From the NCBI GenBank assembly GCA_000991645.1, contig LBRX01000004.1, positions 1-29,929 of the forward strand: DNA of 29,929 nt, read 5' to 3'. The DNA is from Candidatus Moranbacteria bacterium GW2011_GWE2_36_40 (lineage in GTDB: Bacteria; Patescibacteriota; Minisyncoccia; Moranbacterales; GWC2-37-73). The notes beneath the pieces were generated by a model. That model made no database searches, was not told the origin of the DNA, and saw only the letters and a program-made list of their open reading frames with translations. Shown here piece by piece: positions 1-9,100 of the stretch. Made by a program: the position numbers and the translations under genes. Within the stretch, counting starts at the first letter, position 1. Each line of letters starts with the position of its first letter.

Positions 1-92
1 TACTATCCGCAATCTAAGCGAGTGGCCCTCTTTCGGGGGTCATTCTGCATTAGAAACCGAAACACGTTTGAGGGGTCATTCTGTATTGGACA
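1..92. mobile_element. Probable right end of an IS21-type insertion element (partial)
   Basis: Two near-identical 19-bp direct repeats lie 36 bp apart, each starting GGGGTCATTCTG and ending near TTAGA or TTGGA. Read on the minus strand the outer copy begins TGTCCAATACAGAATGACCCC-like, with a TG tip near position 92. IS21-family elements are known to carry several internal copies of their terminal repeat and to begin with TG. No istA or istB reading frame is visible here, so the body would lie left of the window. The family assignment is an inference from the end structure. A short solo remnant is also possible. Confidence 0.42.
36..90. repeat. Two 19-bp direct repeats
   Basis: Copies at 36-54 (ggggtcattctgcattaga) and 72-90 (ggggtcattctgtattgga) differ at two positions. 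They are the basis for the IS21-end call. Confidence 0.85.
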
Positions 93-102
93 AGACTAAA
101 TA

Positions 103-130
103 TTGACAGATTTAAAAAAAGGTGTATAAT
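103..130 (+). promoter_or_regulatory. Sigma-70-type promoter for the small gene pair
   Basis: A perfect TTGACA at 103-108 and a perfect TATAAT at 125-130 are separated by 16 bp. Transcription would start near 137, about 100 bp ahead of the ATG at 240. The promoter starts about 10 bp beyond the proposed element tip at 92, so it belongs to the flanking DNA. Confidence 0.75.
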
Positions 131-239
131 CTAAAGTCAGTAAAATGATAAGTTGTTTGACAATTCACTCACATTCTTTGCTTTATTACAGGCAAAAAAT
201 AATCAAACTCGCCATTGAGGCGAAAAAAGGAGATTGAGA

Positions 240-536
240 ATGAAAAAAATTGATCTGATTGACAAGCTTCGCAAGCATCTCGCTATCGGAAAACTTGACT
301 GGAAGGGACAGAGAGCATTCGCAGAATTTCTGCTGGATTATCTGCAAAACCTTTCCATTCTCCATGATGAGCAATATGATTTTTGGAGACTGGAACCCCA
401 CCTGCCACAGCTTCTCGTCGATGCATTCGAAGAACTTCGCACCGGAACAAGTGAAGCCACGATCAAACACCGCAAGGCGTATGAAAAAGACGCTGAACAT
501 CCGGTTCGAAATTCTCAATGTGAACTGCACTGGTAG
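240..536 (+). CDS. Unknown small protein, 98 residues
   Basis: I do not recognise the family. The product is short, soluble-looking and probably helical: it starts MKKIDLIDKLRKHL and has a central stretch rich in Leu, Asp and Glu (LLDYLQNLSILHDEQYDFW). No signal peptide or membrane segment is seen. ATG 240 is chosen because AAAGGAG (226-232) sits 7 bp upstream; the in-frame TTG at 234 is too close to that site. A consensus promoter lies at 103-130. Codons use C and G at third positions more than the neighbouring genes do. The last 56 bases overlap the next gene in another frame, so either the two are translationally coupled or an indel has split one gene. Function is unknown. Confidence 0.6.
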   Translation: MKKIDLIDKLRKHLAIGKLDWKGQRAFAEFLLDYLQNLSILHDEQYDFWRLEPHLPQLLVDAFEELRTGTSEATIKHRKAYEKDAEHPVRNSQCELHW

Positions 537-1035
537 CATCTATGATAGGCAAAGCGCCATTCAAACAACTCTCGGTTTTCTCATGAAAGATGTGACCGGC
601 GAATCCTTCGAAGGGGCAATCAGTGCCTACTGCCATGCGCAGGACAATCTGCTTCAAACCACGTTCGACAAGTTTCTCCGGCAGGTTTACCGCAAAGGCA
701 TGTTCGACCTCATCGACAAATGCGAACTCAAGGGCATGAACGGCCAATTCGGCTCCGTCAAAGTCCTCACTTTTTCCACGTGTGGCCGGACGCAAATTCA
801 GTTCGATCATACAGATGGTGAACAATCAATATCCTTCATGGCGGAAGAAGATGATCCGCTTGCATACTCCTCAGGAATCCAATCTGTTCACACCGACGTC
901 CACACTGGATGTGCCATGATCGAGGAAGTTATTTCTAACTGGCCTGCAAAAAATGAAATTCAACAACGGATGTTCGTGGCGAATGGCAAGGTTACTCTGG
1001 ATGTCATCGCCGCCATGCAAAGCTCTACAGCGTAA
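481..1035 (+). CDS. Unknown protein, 184 residues, overlapping the preceding gene
   Basis: I do not recognise the family. The reading frame is open further upstream, to 259, but that part overlaps the preceding gene out of frame. ATG 481 gives a natural start (MKKTLNIRFEILNV) with an AAGG at 474-477 that is close to it. The protein looks soluble and mixed alpha/beta, with several Cys (for example around DKCEL and STCGRT) and no membrane segment. Codon choice is GC-richer than in the rest of the window, like its partner at 240-536, so the pair probably arrived together. A strong terminator (1070-1106) ends the unit. An alternative reading is one frameshifted gene spanning 240-1035, with the break between about 480 and 536. 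Confidence 0.55.
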   Translation: MKKTLNIRFEILNVNCTGSIYDRQSAIQTTLGFLMKDVTGESFEGAISAYCHAQDNLLQTTFDKFLRQVYRKGMFDLIDKCELKGMNGQFGSVKVLTFSTCGRTQIQFDHTDGEQSISFMAEEDDPLAYSSGIQSVHTDVHTGCAMIEEVISNWPAKNEIQQRMFVANGKVTLDVIAAMQSSTA

Positions 1036-1069
1036 AAAGGTATCGTCTGCAATGATATAGACTTATTGA

Positions 1070-1106
1070 AAGCTAATTGTGATTTTTGCAATTAGCTTCT
1101 TTTTTT
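1070..1106 (+). terminator. Intrinsic terminator after the small gene pair
   Basis: AAGCTAATTG (1070-1079) pairs perfectly with CAATTAGCTT (1089-1098) around a 9-base loop and is followed by a T run at 1100-1106. Confidence 0.85.
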
Positions 1107-1206
1107 ATTAGAAAATCAAAAAATTGTCTAGAGACAGTAAAAAATTTTAATATCCATTTTCAATCAAATAAGTTCGTATTGACTCCCACAACCTCGACCA
1201 GATGAG

Positions 1207-1232
1207 AAAATCCACCTTTTTGGTGGATTTTT
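1207..1232 (+). terminator. Hairpin terminator in the 1036-1419 gap
   Basis: AAAATCCACC (1207-1216) pairs perfectly with GGTGGATTTT (1222-1231) around a TTTTT loop. The A and T flanks would let it work on either strand, but no gene ends just to its right on the minus strand. The gap 1107-1362 otherwise shows no gene. The hairpin may mark the end of a lost gene or an uncoded RNA. Confidence 0.65.
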
Positions 1233-1362
1233 GCTTTATGATGTTAAAAAATTGGTGCTCATTTTATGGAAAAATTTAGTTCTTAATCTGGTTTTGTTGA
1301 GTCCTTGTTTTTTATATGGAAATTAGATTGGAATTGGCTTAAAAATAAGTCAAAATAATTGT

Positions 1363-1391
1363 TTGACATGATTAGTTATGAAGTATATCAT
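1363..1391 (+). promoter_or_regulatory. Promoter of the arsR cassette
   Basis: TTGACA at 1363-1368 and TATCAT at 1386-1391 are 17 bp apart. The -10 box overlaps the left arm of the palindrome at 1389-1410, so a bound repressor would block it. Confidence 0.55.
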
Positions 1392-1410
1392 TCTAATACA
1401 CATTAGAATG
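1389..1410. promoter_or_regulatory. Perfect palindromic operator, probable ArsR site
   Basis: CATTCTAAT (1389-1397) and ATTAGAATG (1402-1410) form a perfect 9+4+9 dyad. It lies 10 bp before the arsR start and overlaps the -10 box. ArsR/SmtB repressors are known to bind AT-rich dyads of this kind in their own promoters. Confidence 0.65.
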
Positions 1411-1419
1411 TATTATATT

Positions 1420-1728
1420 ATGGAATTTACATGTTGTGCAAAAAACTCTTCTGAAAATGAGAACGTTAGTAAAACGTACGCTTTTCTTAGAGCTATCTCA
1501 GATCCCAACAGACTCAAGATTCTTTGTGTTCTTCAAGGTGGCTCAAAGTGTGTGTGTGAGATTGTTCCAGTTGTGGGAATATCGGATAAGCTGGCATCAC
1601 ATCATTTGAAGCAACTAAAAGACACAGGGCTTTTAATTGAAAAAAGAGAAGGTAAATTTATCAGATACGGTTTAGATAAAAAAGTAATTAAAGAATATAA
1701 GAAAATATTTAATCAAGTAATTAAATGA
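1420..1728 (+). CDS. arsR: ArsR/SmtB-family metal(loid)-responsive repressor
   Basis: A winged-helix repressor of 102 residues, usual for the family. The core carries the hallmarks: LRAISDPNRLKIL, then the sensing helix with CVC (Cys44 and Cys46), the recognition helix with KLASHHLKQLK, and the wing REGKFIRYGL. Cys44/Cys46 correspond to the ELCVC metal-binding motif known in ArsR and CadC. The extra Cys5-Cys6 near the N-terminus resembles the additional ligands of CadC-type (alpha3N) sensors. ATG 1420 is preferred over the in-frame ATGs at 1378 and 1408, which lie before or inside the operator palindrome. No SD site is visible. The stop overlaps the next start as ATGA. It probably represses its own operon until metal or metalloid binds; which ion cannot be read from sequence. 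Confidence 0.88.
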   Translation: MEFTCCAKNSSENENVSKTYAFLRAISDPNRLKILCVLQGGSKCVCEIVPVVGISDKLASHHLKQLKDTGLLIEKREGKFIRYGLDKKVIKEYKKIFNQVIK

Positions 1729-1987
1729 AAAATAAAAACATCCTTGTTGCTATAATCATCAATGTTTTCATTACCATATCGGAAGTTGCAGTCGGGTTGT
1801 TTATTGGCAGCTTGGCTTTGATATCTGACGCAGTTCATAATTTTTCTGATGTGGGAGCATTGGGACTTAGTTGGTGGGGAGAAAAAGAAATACTAACTTC
1901 AAGACCATTGGCTATAGATAAGCTTGAGTGCTAATAGCATTTTTAGTTTTCATTTTACTTTCTTCGTTCGACAATAAAAAAATATGA
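1725..1987 (+). pseudogene. Decayed CDF-type cation efflux gene, 5' remnant
   Basis: The start matches the first two helices of cation diffusion facilitators (CzcD/ZnT type): a hydrophobic helix, then GSLALISDAVHNFSD with the expected metal-site Asp and His, then GALGLSWW. The open frame stops at 1934 after 69 residues, against about 300 in the family. In the -1 frame, codons 1901-1972 read KTIGYR, stop, A, stop, VLIAFLVFILLSS, which resembles the conserved KTYGYHRAEVL segment and the next helix. So there is at least one frameshift and two stops, and everything past helix 3 is missing. The remnant runs straight into the permease start at 1984. It was probably once a working efflux gene of the arsR operon. 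Confidence 0.8.
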
Positions 1988-2949
1988 ATACATTCTATCT
2001 CGTACAATTATTTGCTGATTGGCTTACATACTCAGTTTTTAAAATAGCAAATAATACTCTTTTGGCTTCAGCGGTGAACTTTTTTATATTTGATACTATT
2101 AAAATTATTCTGCTGTTGTTCGTGATAATTTTTGTAGTTTCCATCGTTCGCTCCTTTTTGTCTCCTGAAAAGATAAAAACGATACTTTCACACGAGAAAA
2201 AATATATTGGAAATATACTGGCCTCACTTCTTGGTGTTGTTACGCCTTTTTGCTCTTGCAGTGCAGTTCCGCTATTTTTGGGGTTTGTGCAGGCAGGTGT
2301 TCCGCTCGGAACTACGTTTTCTTTTTTAGTTGCTTCTCCAATGATTAATGAAATAGCTGTAGTTTTATTATTAGGAATGTTTGGTTGGAAAATTGCATTA
2401 CTCTACATTGTCAGTGGGCTCTTGATCGCAATATTTTCTGGCATAATTATTGAAAAAATGAATGTCAGATCATTAGTTGAAGAGTTTGCACTCAATGATA
2501 GCAACAAAAACTTAAATCTTCCCGAGTTGAGTTGGAAAGAAAGGATTGAATATGCCAAAACGTATACTTTGGGTATTATAAAGAAGGTTTGGATGCATGT
2601 CGTGGTTGGAGTAGGTGTTGGTGCTTGGATCCATGGCTATATCCCGGCTGATTTCTTGGCTCAATACGCTGGGGCAGATAAATGGTATGCTGTTCCCTTG
2701 GCAGTCTTAACAGGTATTCCACTTTATTCTAATGCAGCAGGTGTAATTCCACTCGCAGGGGCTCTAACTGAAAAAGGTGTGGCCACGGGAACTGCGCTTG
2801 CTTTTATGATGGCTGTGACCGCACTTTCCTTGCCAGAATTTATGATTCTTAGAAAAGTGATGAAAGTAAAACTTGTTGTTATTTTTGCCAGTGTTGTAGG
2901 GCTAGGAATAATCTTTACTGGTTATCTATTTAATATAATCTTGGGTTGA
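1984..2949 (+). CDS. ArsP/YraQ-type permease (DUF318/UPF0718 family)
   Basis: An integral membrane protein of 321 residues with about eight hydrophobic segments. The family signature is clear: VTPFCSCSAVPLFLGF, with Cys90 and Cys92, then VASPMINEIAVVLL, and in the second half IPLYSNAAGVIPLAGAL. Members of this family include ArsP, an exporter of trivalent organoarsenicals, and related permeases linked to metal tolerance. Adjacency to arsR supports an efflux role under ArsR control, but the substrate is an inference. There is no SD site. The start at 1984 lies within the last bases of the decayed CDF gene, as expected if a deletion brought the permease up to the repressor. Confidence 0.85.
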   Translation: MNTFYLVQLFADWLTYSVFKIANNTLLASAVNFFIFDTIKIILLLFVIIFVVSIVRSFLSPEKIKTILSHEKKYIGNILASLLGVVTPFCSCSAVPLFLGFVQAGVPLGTTFSFLVASPMINEIAVVLLLGMFGWKIALLYIVSGLLIAIFSGIIIEKMNVRSLVEEFALNDSNKNLNLPELSWKERIEYAKTYTLGIIKKVWMHVVVGVGVGAWIHGYIPADFLAQYAGADKWYAVPLAVLTGIPLYSNAAGVIPLAGALTEKGVATGTALAFMMAVTALSLPEFMILRKVMKVKLVVIFASVVGLGIIFTGYLFNIILG

Positions 2950-3010
2950 TAAGACAAAGCAAGAAGTTTAAAGATTATTAGTTTATTGAAGATTTCAGGA
3001 TGCATAATGT

Positions 3011-3039
3011 TTGTCAACAAGTTTTTTTTGAAGTATAAT
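3011..3039 (+). promoter_or_regulatory. Promoter of the giant surface protein gene
   Basis: TTGTCA (3011-3016) and a perfect TATAAT (3034-3039) are 17 bp apart. The leader is about 80 bases. Near its end CAAAGC and GCTTTTG flank the SD-like AAAAGAGG (3115-3122) and could hide it in a loop. Confidence 0.65.
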
Positions 3040-3128
3040 GTATCTATACAAATAGTATGGTCTTGTTTTGACGTATTTTCGTTAGTGACCTAAACTATTT
3101 TGATGCAAAGCTTTAAAAGAGGCTTTTG

Positions 3129-6100
3129 ATGAAAAAAGTAAAAATAAAAATAAAAGCAACAAAAAAACTCAAACAAAAAAGAGCTGTTTTTGTCGTTGAA
3201 AAAAAACCAAAAAAGAAAGTTATTTCAAAGAAATCTACATCTGAAAAGAAGCCATCAAGAGAGAAAGATATAATTAAAAAAAAGACAATTCCAGTCAAGC
3301 TTTCCAATACCAAAAAGTCAAAAAATTCGAAGGTTATTTTGCCAGTAAAAAAATCAGAAAAAGCCTTGATTTCAGGCAAAAAAGAAAATCTTAAGGTCGC
3401 CAAAGCAAAAAAGGAGCATGATGAACAAATGGAAATGCGAAAAGAAGCTAAAATCTTTTTGCAAAAAAAGGAAATATTGAAAAAGAAAAAGAAATTAGCA
3501 ATAGTGAAGATTCAGCAAGCGAAAAAGCCATTGATTTTGAAAATGCCAAGAAAAAGACTTGATTTATTGAAAACAGCAAAAAACTTTTCACATAATATTT
3601 TTTCTGGGATGAAATTGCAAGGTTTGAATTTGTTACGTGGTATGTTACGTAGCAAGAAAGCCCAGAAAAAAAAGAGAATTAAAATTTCAGCAAGAAGTCT
3701 GAGTGAATTTTTGGGAAAACATGAAGTTAAAAAAGAAAGCTATGGAAAAGCATATTTCCGCAGGAGGGCAGTTTTGAAAATTGTTAGTTTTTTTGGAAAA
3801 ATTGTACAGAAGTTTTATTTGCTGACTCGAAAATTGACTTGGACCGGAGCTGCAGTGATTGCACTTTCTTTTGTGGTATATGGAATTTTGCCAACAGCAC
3901 TGAGCGCACCATTTTCAGTTTCTGTTGACACGAGAGCACAGTGGGAAAATGGAACTAGTGAAAATATTAGCACTCTGAGTGCGAATGATTCAATCCAATT
4001 GGCTTCCGAGGGAAGCTGGACTGCTAGAACTTGGGCAGTGCCACCTGACACTATTAGTGCTGGCTCAAGTTCAATTTTTGTGGGAAATGATCTGTATGTG
4101 ATGCGAGGACTTTCCGATAAAGCTTTTTGGAAATACGATTCAGTTCTCAATGAGTGGGTTGAGCTTGAAGATATGCCATTTCCAGCTTATTATGGGGCGG
4201 ATATGACAAGCGATGGTCTGACTGGACAAATTTATGTGATTTTCGGAGGATATTCCAAGAAGTTTTATTCTTATGATATTGAAAATGATGAATGGATAGC
4301 TTTACCGGATTTGCTGGATACTATTTGGACAGGCGGAAGCATCGGCTTTGATGGAACGAATCCATACGTGATAAGAGGAAATAATAGCACGGATTTTTGG
4401 CGCTATAATGTGGCGCTGGGTGAATGGCAGAGTCTCGCTCCGGTTTCAGCGTCTGTTTCAACGGGAGCAAACCTTGTTTACGGGAGGGACGGAAATTTTT
4501 ACACTCCTCGTGGAGCTAACACTCTTACTTTTTATCGTTACAACATTGCAAGCAACACTTGGAGTGCGCGTACAAATATTACTACTGGGTATACGTTCAA
4601 TGGCAATCAAAAGGGAGCTTATGCCAATGATTATATCTACTATCCGCGTTCAGGAAACACGAATAGTTTTTTGCGTTATGATATTTCAGCAAACAGTTGG
4701 GCTGTGCTTCCAGTGACTCCGGCAAATGTTGATAACGCTTCTGTTGCTTTCAATGCCAATGATAATTTGCTCTATTTTCTTCGCAGTGCTGGAACGTACG
4801 ACATGTGGAAATTCGATCCATCATTGGGAACAGTGGGCGATTGGGTTGGGCCGCAGCAGGTGATGAACAACACTATTACAATGGGAACAGGAAGCGACCT
4901 TCTTTGGAATGGGGTAACAGGTGCAGGATCTTATGTATACGCTGTGCGTGGAGGTACAGCGGGATTTTATCGTTATGAAACAGCAACGAATGCATGGACG
5001 GCGCTGGCAAATTTGCCGGTGGTGCCAGCATATGATACTACGGGGACATTGATAGGTGATTATATTTATTATCCGCTAGGAAATGATACGACAACATTTT
5101 ATCGCTATACTATTTCAACCAATACTTGGGCAGCGACGACAGCACTTCCTGCCGTTGGGCGTAATGGTAGGAGTGCTGCATATAATGCTTCAGATGGGAA
5201 AGTATATGTCTTGGGTGGTGGAAATTCATCGACTGGTCTTCCAAAATTCTATAGTAGCCCTAATAATGCCACGCTTACCTGGACAACATTGGCTGACATA
5301 TCGGTTAGTGGTGTTACTTATAATGCCAATATTGGGGCAAAATTGGTTTCAGATGGCACAAATTTGTTTGCAACAGTTGGAGATGGAGAAACTGCCTTTT
5401 TGAAATATGATACCTCTGATGCCGCTTGGTCGAAAATGTCTTCAACGCCATTTGTTCAATATTATGGGACGAGTCTTACGTTTGCCAATGGCAAAATTTA
5501 TGCTTTGGCGGGATATTACAAAGATGGAACTTGGGAATATACTATTGCCACTAACACTTGGCGGATGCTTCCATCTAATCAAAAATATTTGTATGGTCGT
5601 GGACCATACAATGGTGCTAATATTGAATATGCTGGCGGGAATTCATTTTTGGCTTTGACCGGACAAAGCACAACTGATATGTGGAGTTTTACTGCTGGCA
5701 CAAACAATTTTGTTTCAACCGGATCATATGTGAGTCAAACGCTAGATGTTTCGCAAGCCACAAACTGGGTCTCTTTTGTGGCGCATGACAGCGTGCCTGC
5801 CAATACTTCAGTTGTGTATGAAACCCGAACCAGTACAGATAGTGACTCATGGTCGGCTTGGGAGGCCGTTAGTGGCACAACCATAAATTCTCCTGCCCAA
5901 AGATATATTCAAGTAAAAATTACACTTGCGACAAGCGATGGAGCAAGTACGCCGACAGTTACTGATTATGCAATTACATATAATAATTCAGATACTCCGC
6001 CAACTAATCCAATAGCAGTCAATGCTTTTTCTCAAGTTTCCGGGGGAATATCTTTGACTTCTGGGCAAACATATCTGTATGAACATCCAAGTTTTAATTT

Positions 6101-9100
6101 TATTGGGGCATCAAGTCCCGAGGCAGGAATTGCCGGATATTATGTATATTTTGGAACAAATTCGAATGCTGATCCGGTAACCGATGGATCTTTTCAAGAA
6201 ACGGCAAACTATGAAGTTAATACAGAGTTTGATGCTGCAACATATTATTTGCGAATTAAAACCAAAGATAATAATGGAAACATTAGCACTGATGTTTTTG
6301 ATGGCTTTACTTATGCTTATAATGGAGTGGCTCCAGCACTGATTGAAACTAAAACAACCCAGGGAGATTTTTCAGCTGGAACTTTAAGCGATGTTTCAGC
6401 AACTGATGTTCCTGACGCTTTAAGACTTAATGCCAGTGGTGGCACGGGATTTTGGAATCAATCTCGAATGACAAATGCTCCAGCTGGAATGTATTATGGT
6501 AGTGATAGTGTGCAGGTAAATTATGAAGGAAATGATTATATTTTTGCCCTTCGTGGTGGAAATACAACAGGATTTTATCGCTACGCGCTTGCAACTGACA
6601 CTTGGACTGCAATGAAAGTTACTCCGGCCATTGTGGGGTATGGTGGTTCAATTGAAGCTGGTCCAGATGGATTTTTGTATGCAACTCAGGGAGGAAACCT
6701 GCCAACTTTTTGGAAATATGAAATAGCCACTGACATTTGGACTGCAGTTTCAAGTGCACCAAAAAACTTTTATATTGGTGGTTCACTTTCTTATGATGGA
6801 TCACGTTATATTTATGGACTACCAGGAAGCGATGATGCTTTTTACCGATATGATATCGAAAGTGATTCTTGGACTGTAAGAGCAAATGCTCAATTTGGGA
6901 ATCCTAACACTGTGGATGGACAAATGGTTGGATATGATTCTGACAGTGTGTATGACGGCAGAAACAATATATATGTTACTCAAGGGAGTTATTATCCATA
7001 TTTTGCAAAATATTCAATTGCAGATGATGCTGAGTATGGCGAAACTGCAAACACTTGGACAATTCTGGCTTCTGCTCCAACTGGAATTTATACTGGAGGC
7101 AGTCTTGCCTATGACAGTGAAACAAATAGCGTTTATGCTACTAGAGGAAATTGGAAAAATAATTATTATCGATACGACATTGGAACAAATAGTTGGTCAC
7201 AACTTCCCGACACTCCGGTTGGTTTTGATCAAGGTGCTTCACAGATTGTTTATAATGGATACATTTATGCGCTTCGTGGTGCCAACACTGTGAATTTTTA
7301 TCGTTATAATATTGCAGAAAGTTCTTGGGAAATTCCAACCAAGGGACTTTTTGGACCATCAATTCCAGGAGGTACAACATACTTTCCCTTCACTTCTGGA
7401 ATTTCTGCTGTTAGCGATGGGAATGAACATTTGTATTTGATTCGTGGAAATTATGACAATGTTTTCATGAGATATAATGTGGAAACTGGTGAGACAACTG
7501 AAATGGCAAAACTTCCAGTTGGCTCTTGGGATGGATCAAGTTTGGCATATGTTGGAAATCACAATGAGATCTATTATTCTCCTGGAGCAATTCGAACAAC
7601 AAGAGCAGGAAAGGGAAATTATTTTTACAAATATAATATTCTTACAAATACTTGGAGTGAGATTGTTCTTGATCAGCCACCTGCACAAGTTGGAGCTGGA
7701 TCAAGCATGACGTATGATGGTTCTCGTTATATTTATTTAACTAGGGGTGCTACAACAGCAACATGGTGGCGCTATGATCTTGATGGGACTGACGGCTTTC
7801 GTTGGACAGCACTTTTGACAACTGGAGCACCAACCCCAACCACTGGTGGAAAAATGGTTTTTATTGATGATTATATCTATTCTGTTCGTGGTGGTAATAA
7901 TACAATTTATCGATACGACACTCTTTCTCCAGCTTGGGTTGCTTTGCCGGTAATGCCTGCCACGATTAGTACTGGAGGTGGGATTGTCGATGGAAAGGAC
8001 GGATATCTTTATGCAACTAGAGGAACAAATACTACTGATAATTACCGTTATCGAATTTCCGATGGCTTGACTGGAACGTGGAGCTCGGTTGCAGCAATTC
8101 CGGCTCAAGTTCAAACTGGAGGCTTTCAAGAAAATGTGAGCAATCGTAATTGGGTTACTGCAGGCAATGGAGCAAATTCATACCCTGATGGTCTGTATAG
8201 TTATGTGATCAGTTCGACTGAAAATGGAACTGGTTTCAAAAAAATCGGAACTTACACTTCGGAGGCTCTTGATTTGACCTCTGTTTATAAGTGGGCAAAT
8301 CTTAGCGTGAACATGACTAAGCCAAAAAATACTTTTGTTTCTTTTGAAACGAGAACCAGTGATGATGGTGTTGCTTGGTCTGATTGGAGCACAGTTTCTA
8401 ATGAAAAAATATTTGGCACTAAATATGTTTTTAATATTAATTCAACACCAAATAAAATTATTCAAGTGCGATCAACTTTGTCATCTTCTGATCAGATTTT
8501 TTCACCAGTCGTTAATGATTTTTCAATAAATTATTATCAGGATATTGCAGTGCCAACCAATCCTAGTGCAGTGAATGCTTACAGTGCTGCCACAAAAATA
8601 ACTTCAATCAATAATGATACTTGGTATAATCACGGTGCTCCGTATTTTGAGTGGCCAGCAGTTGACCAAATTGGAGGAGCAACGGATGGAGTTGGTGGCT
8701 CTGGAATTGCTGGATATTATGTGTATTTTGGAACAGATCAAAACGGGGAACCCCTTGATTTTCAAACATCAAATTCTTTTCAAGCAGGAACTTTGGCAGT
8801 TGGTCAGACGTATTATCTGAGAATATTGGCCCAGGATAATGCGGGAATGATTCCGCCAACAGCATTTACAGCTTTTACTTATAAGTTTGATAACATGGCG
8901 CCGATAAATCCATCAGACATTTCAGTAACTCCAACAGGTTATACTGCCAGTGATAATTTTGCTTTTCTTTGGACACCTGACGCAAGCGATTCATTTTCAG
9001 GAATTTCAAAATTGCAATATCGAACCGATGGAGATGTACCTGATGTTTGGACTGATATTGTGGATGTCAATCAGGTCGCTTTGACCATTCCAAATGTTGA

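Noticed and set aside
186..825. Open frames on the minus strand opposite the small gene pair
   Set aside because: They have no SD site or promoter and lie opposite frames with a consensus promoter, an SD site and a terminator on the plus strand.
1171..1200. Possible tRNA 3' end (GTTCGTATTGACTCCCACAA followed by CCTCGACCA)
   Set aside because: The T-stem does not pair in a 5-7-5 layout and no 5' acceptor strand or anticodon arm is seen upstream. It is at most a degraded remnant.
4030..8893. DNA-level tandem repeats or a CRISPR-like array in the giant gene
   Set aside because: The periodicity is at protein level (kelch blades of about 45-50 residues). Nucleotide units have diverged and no constant repeats with spacers are present.
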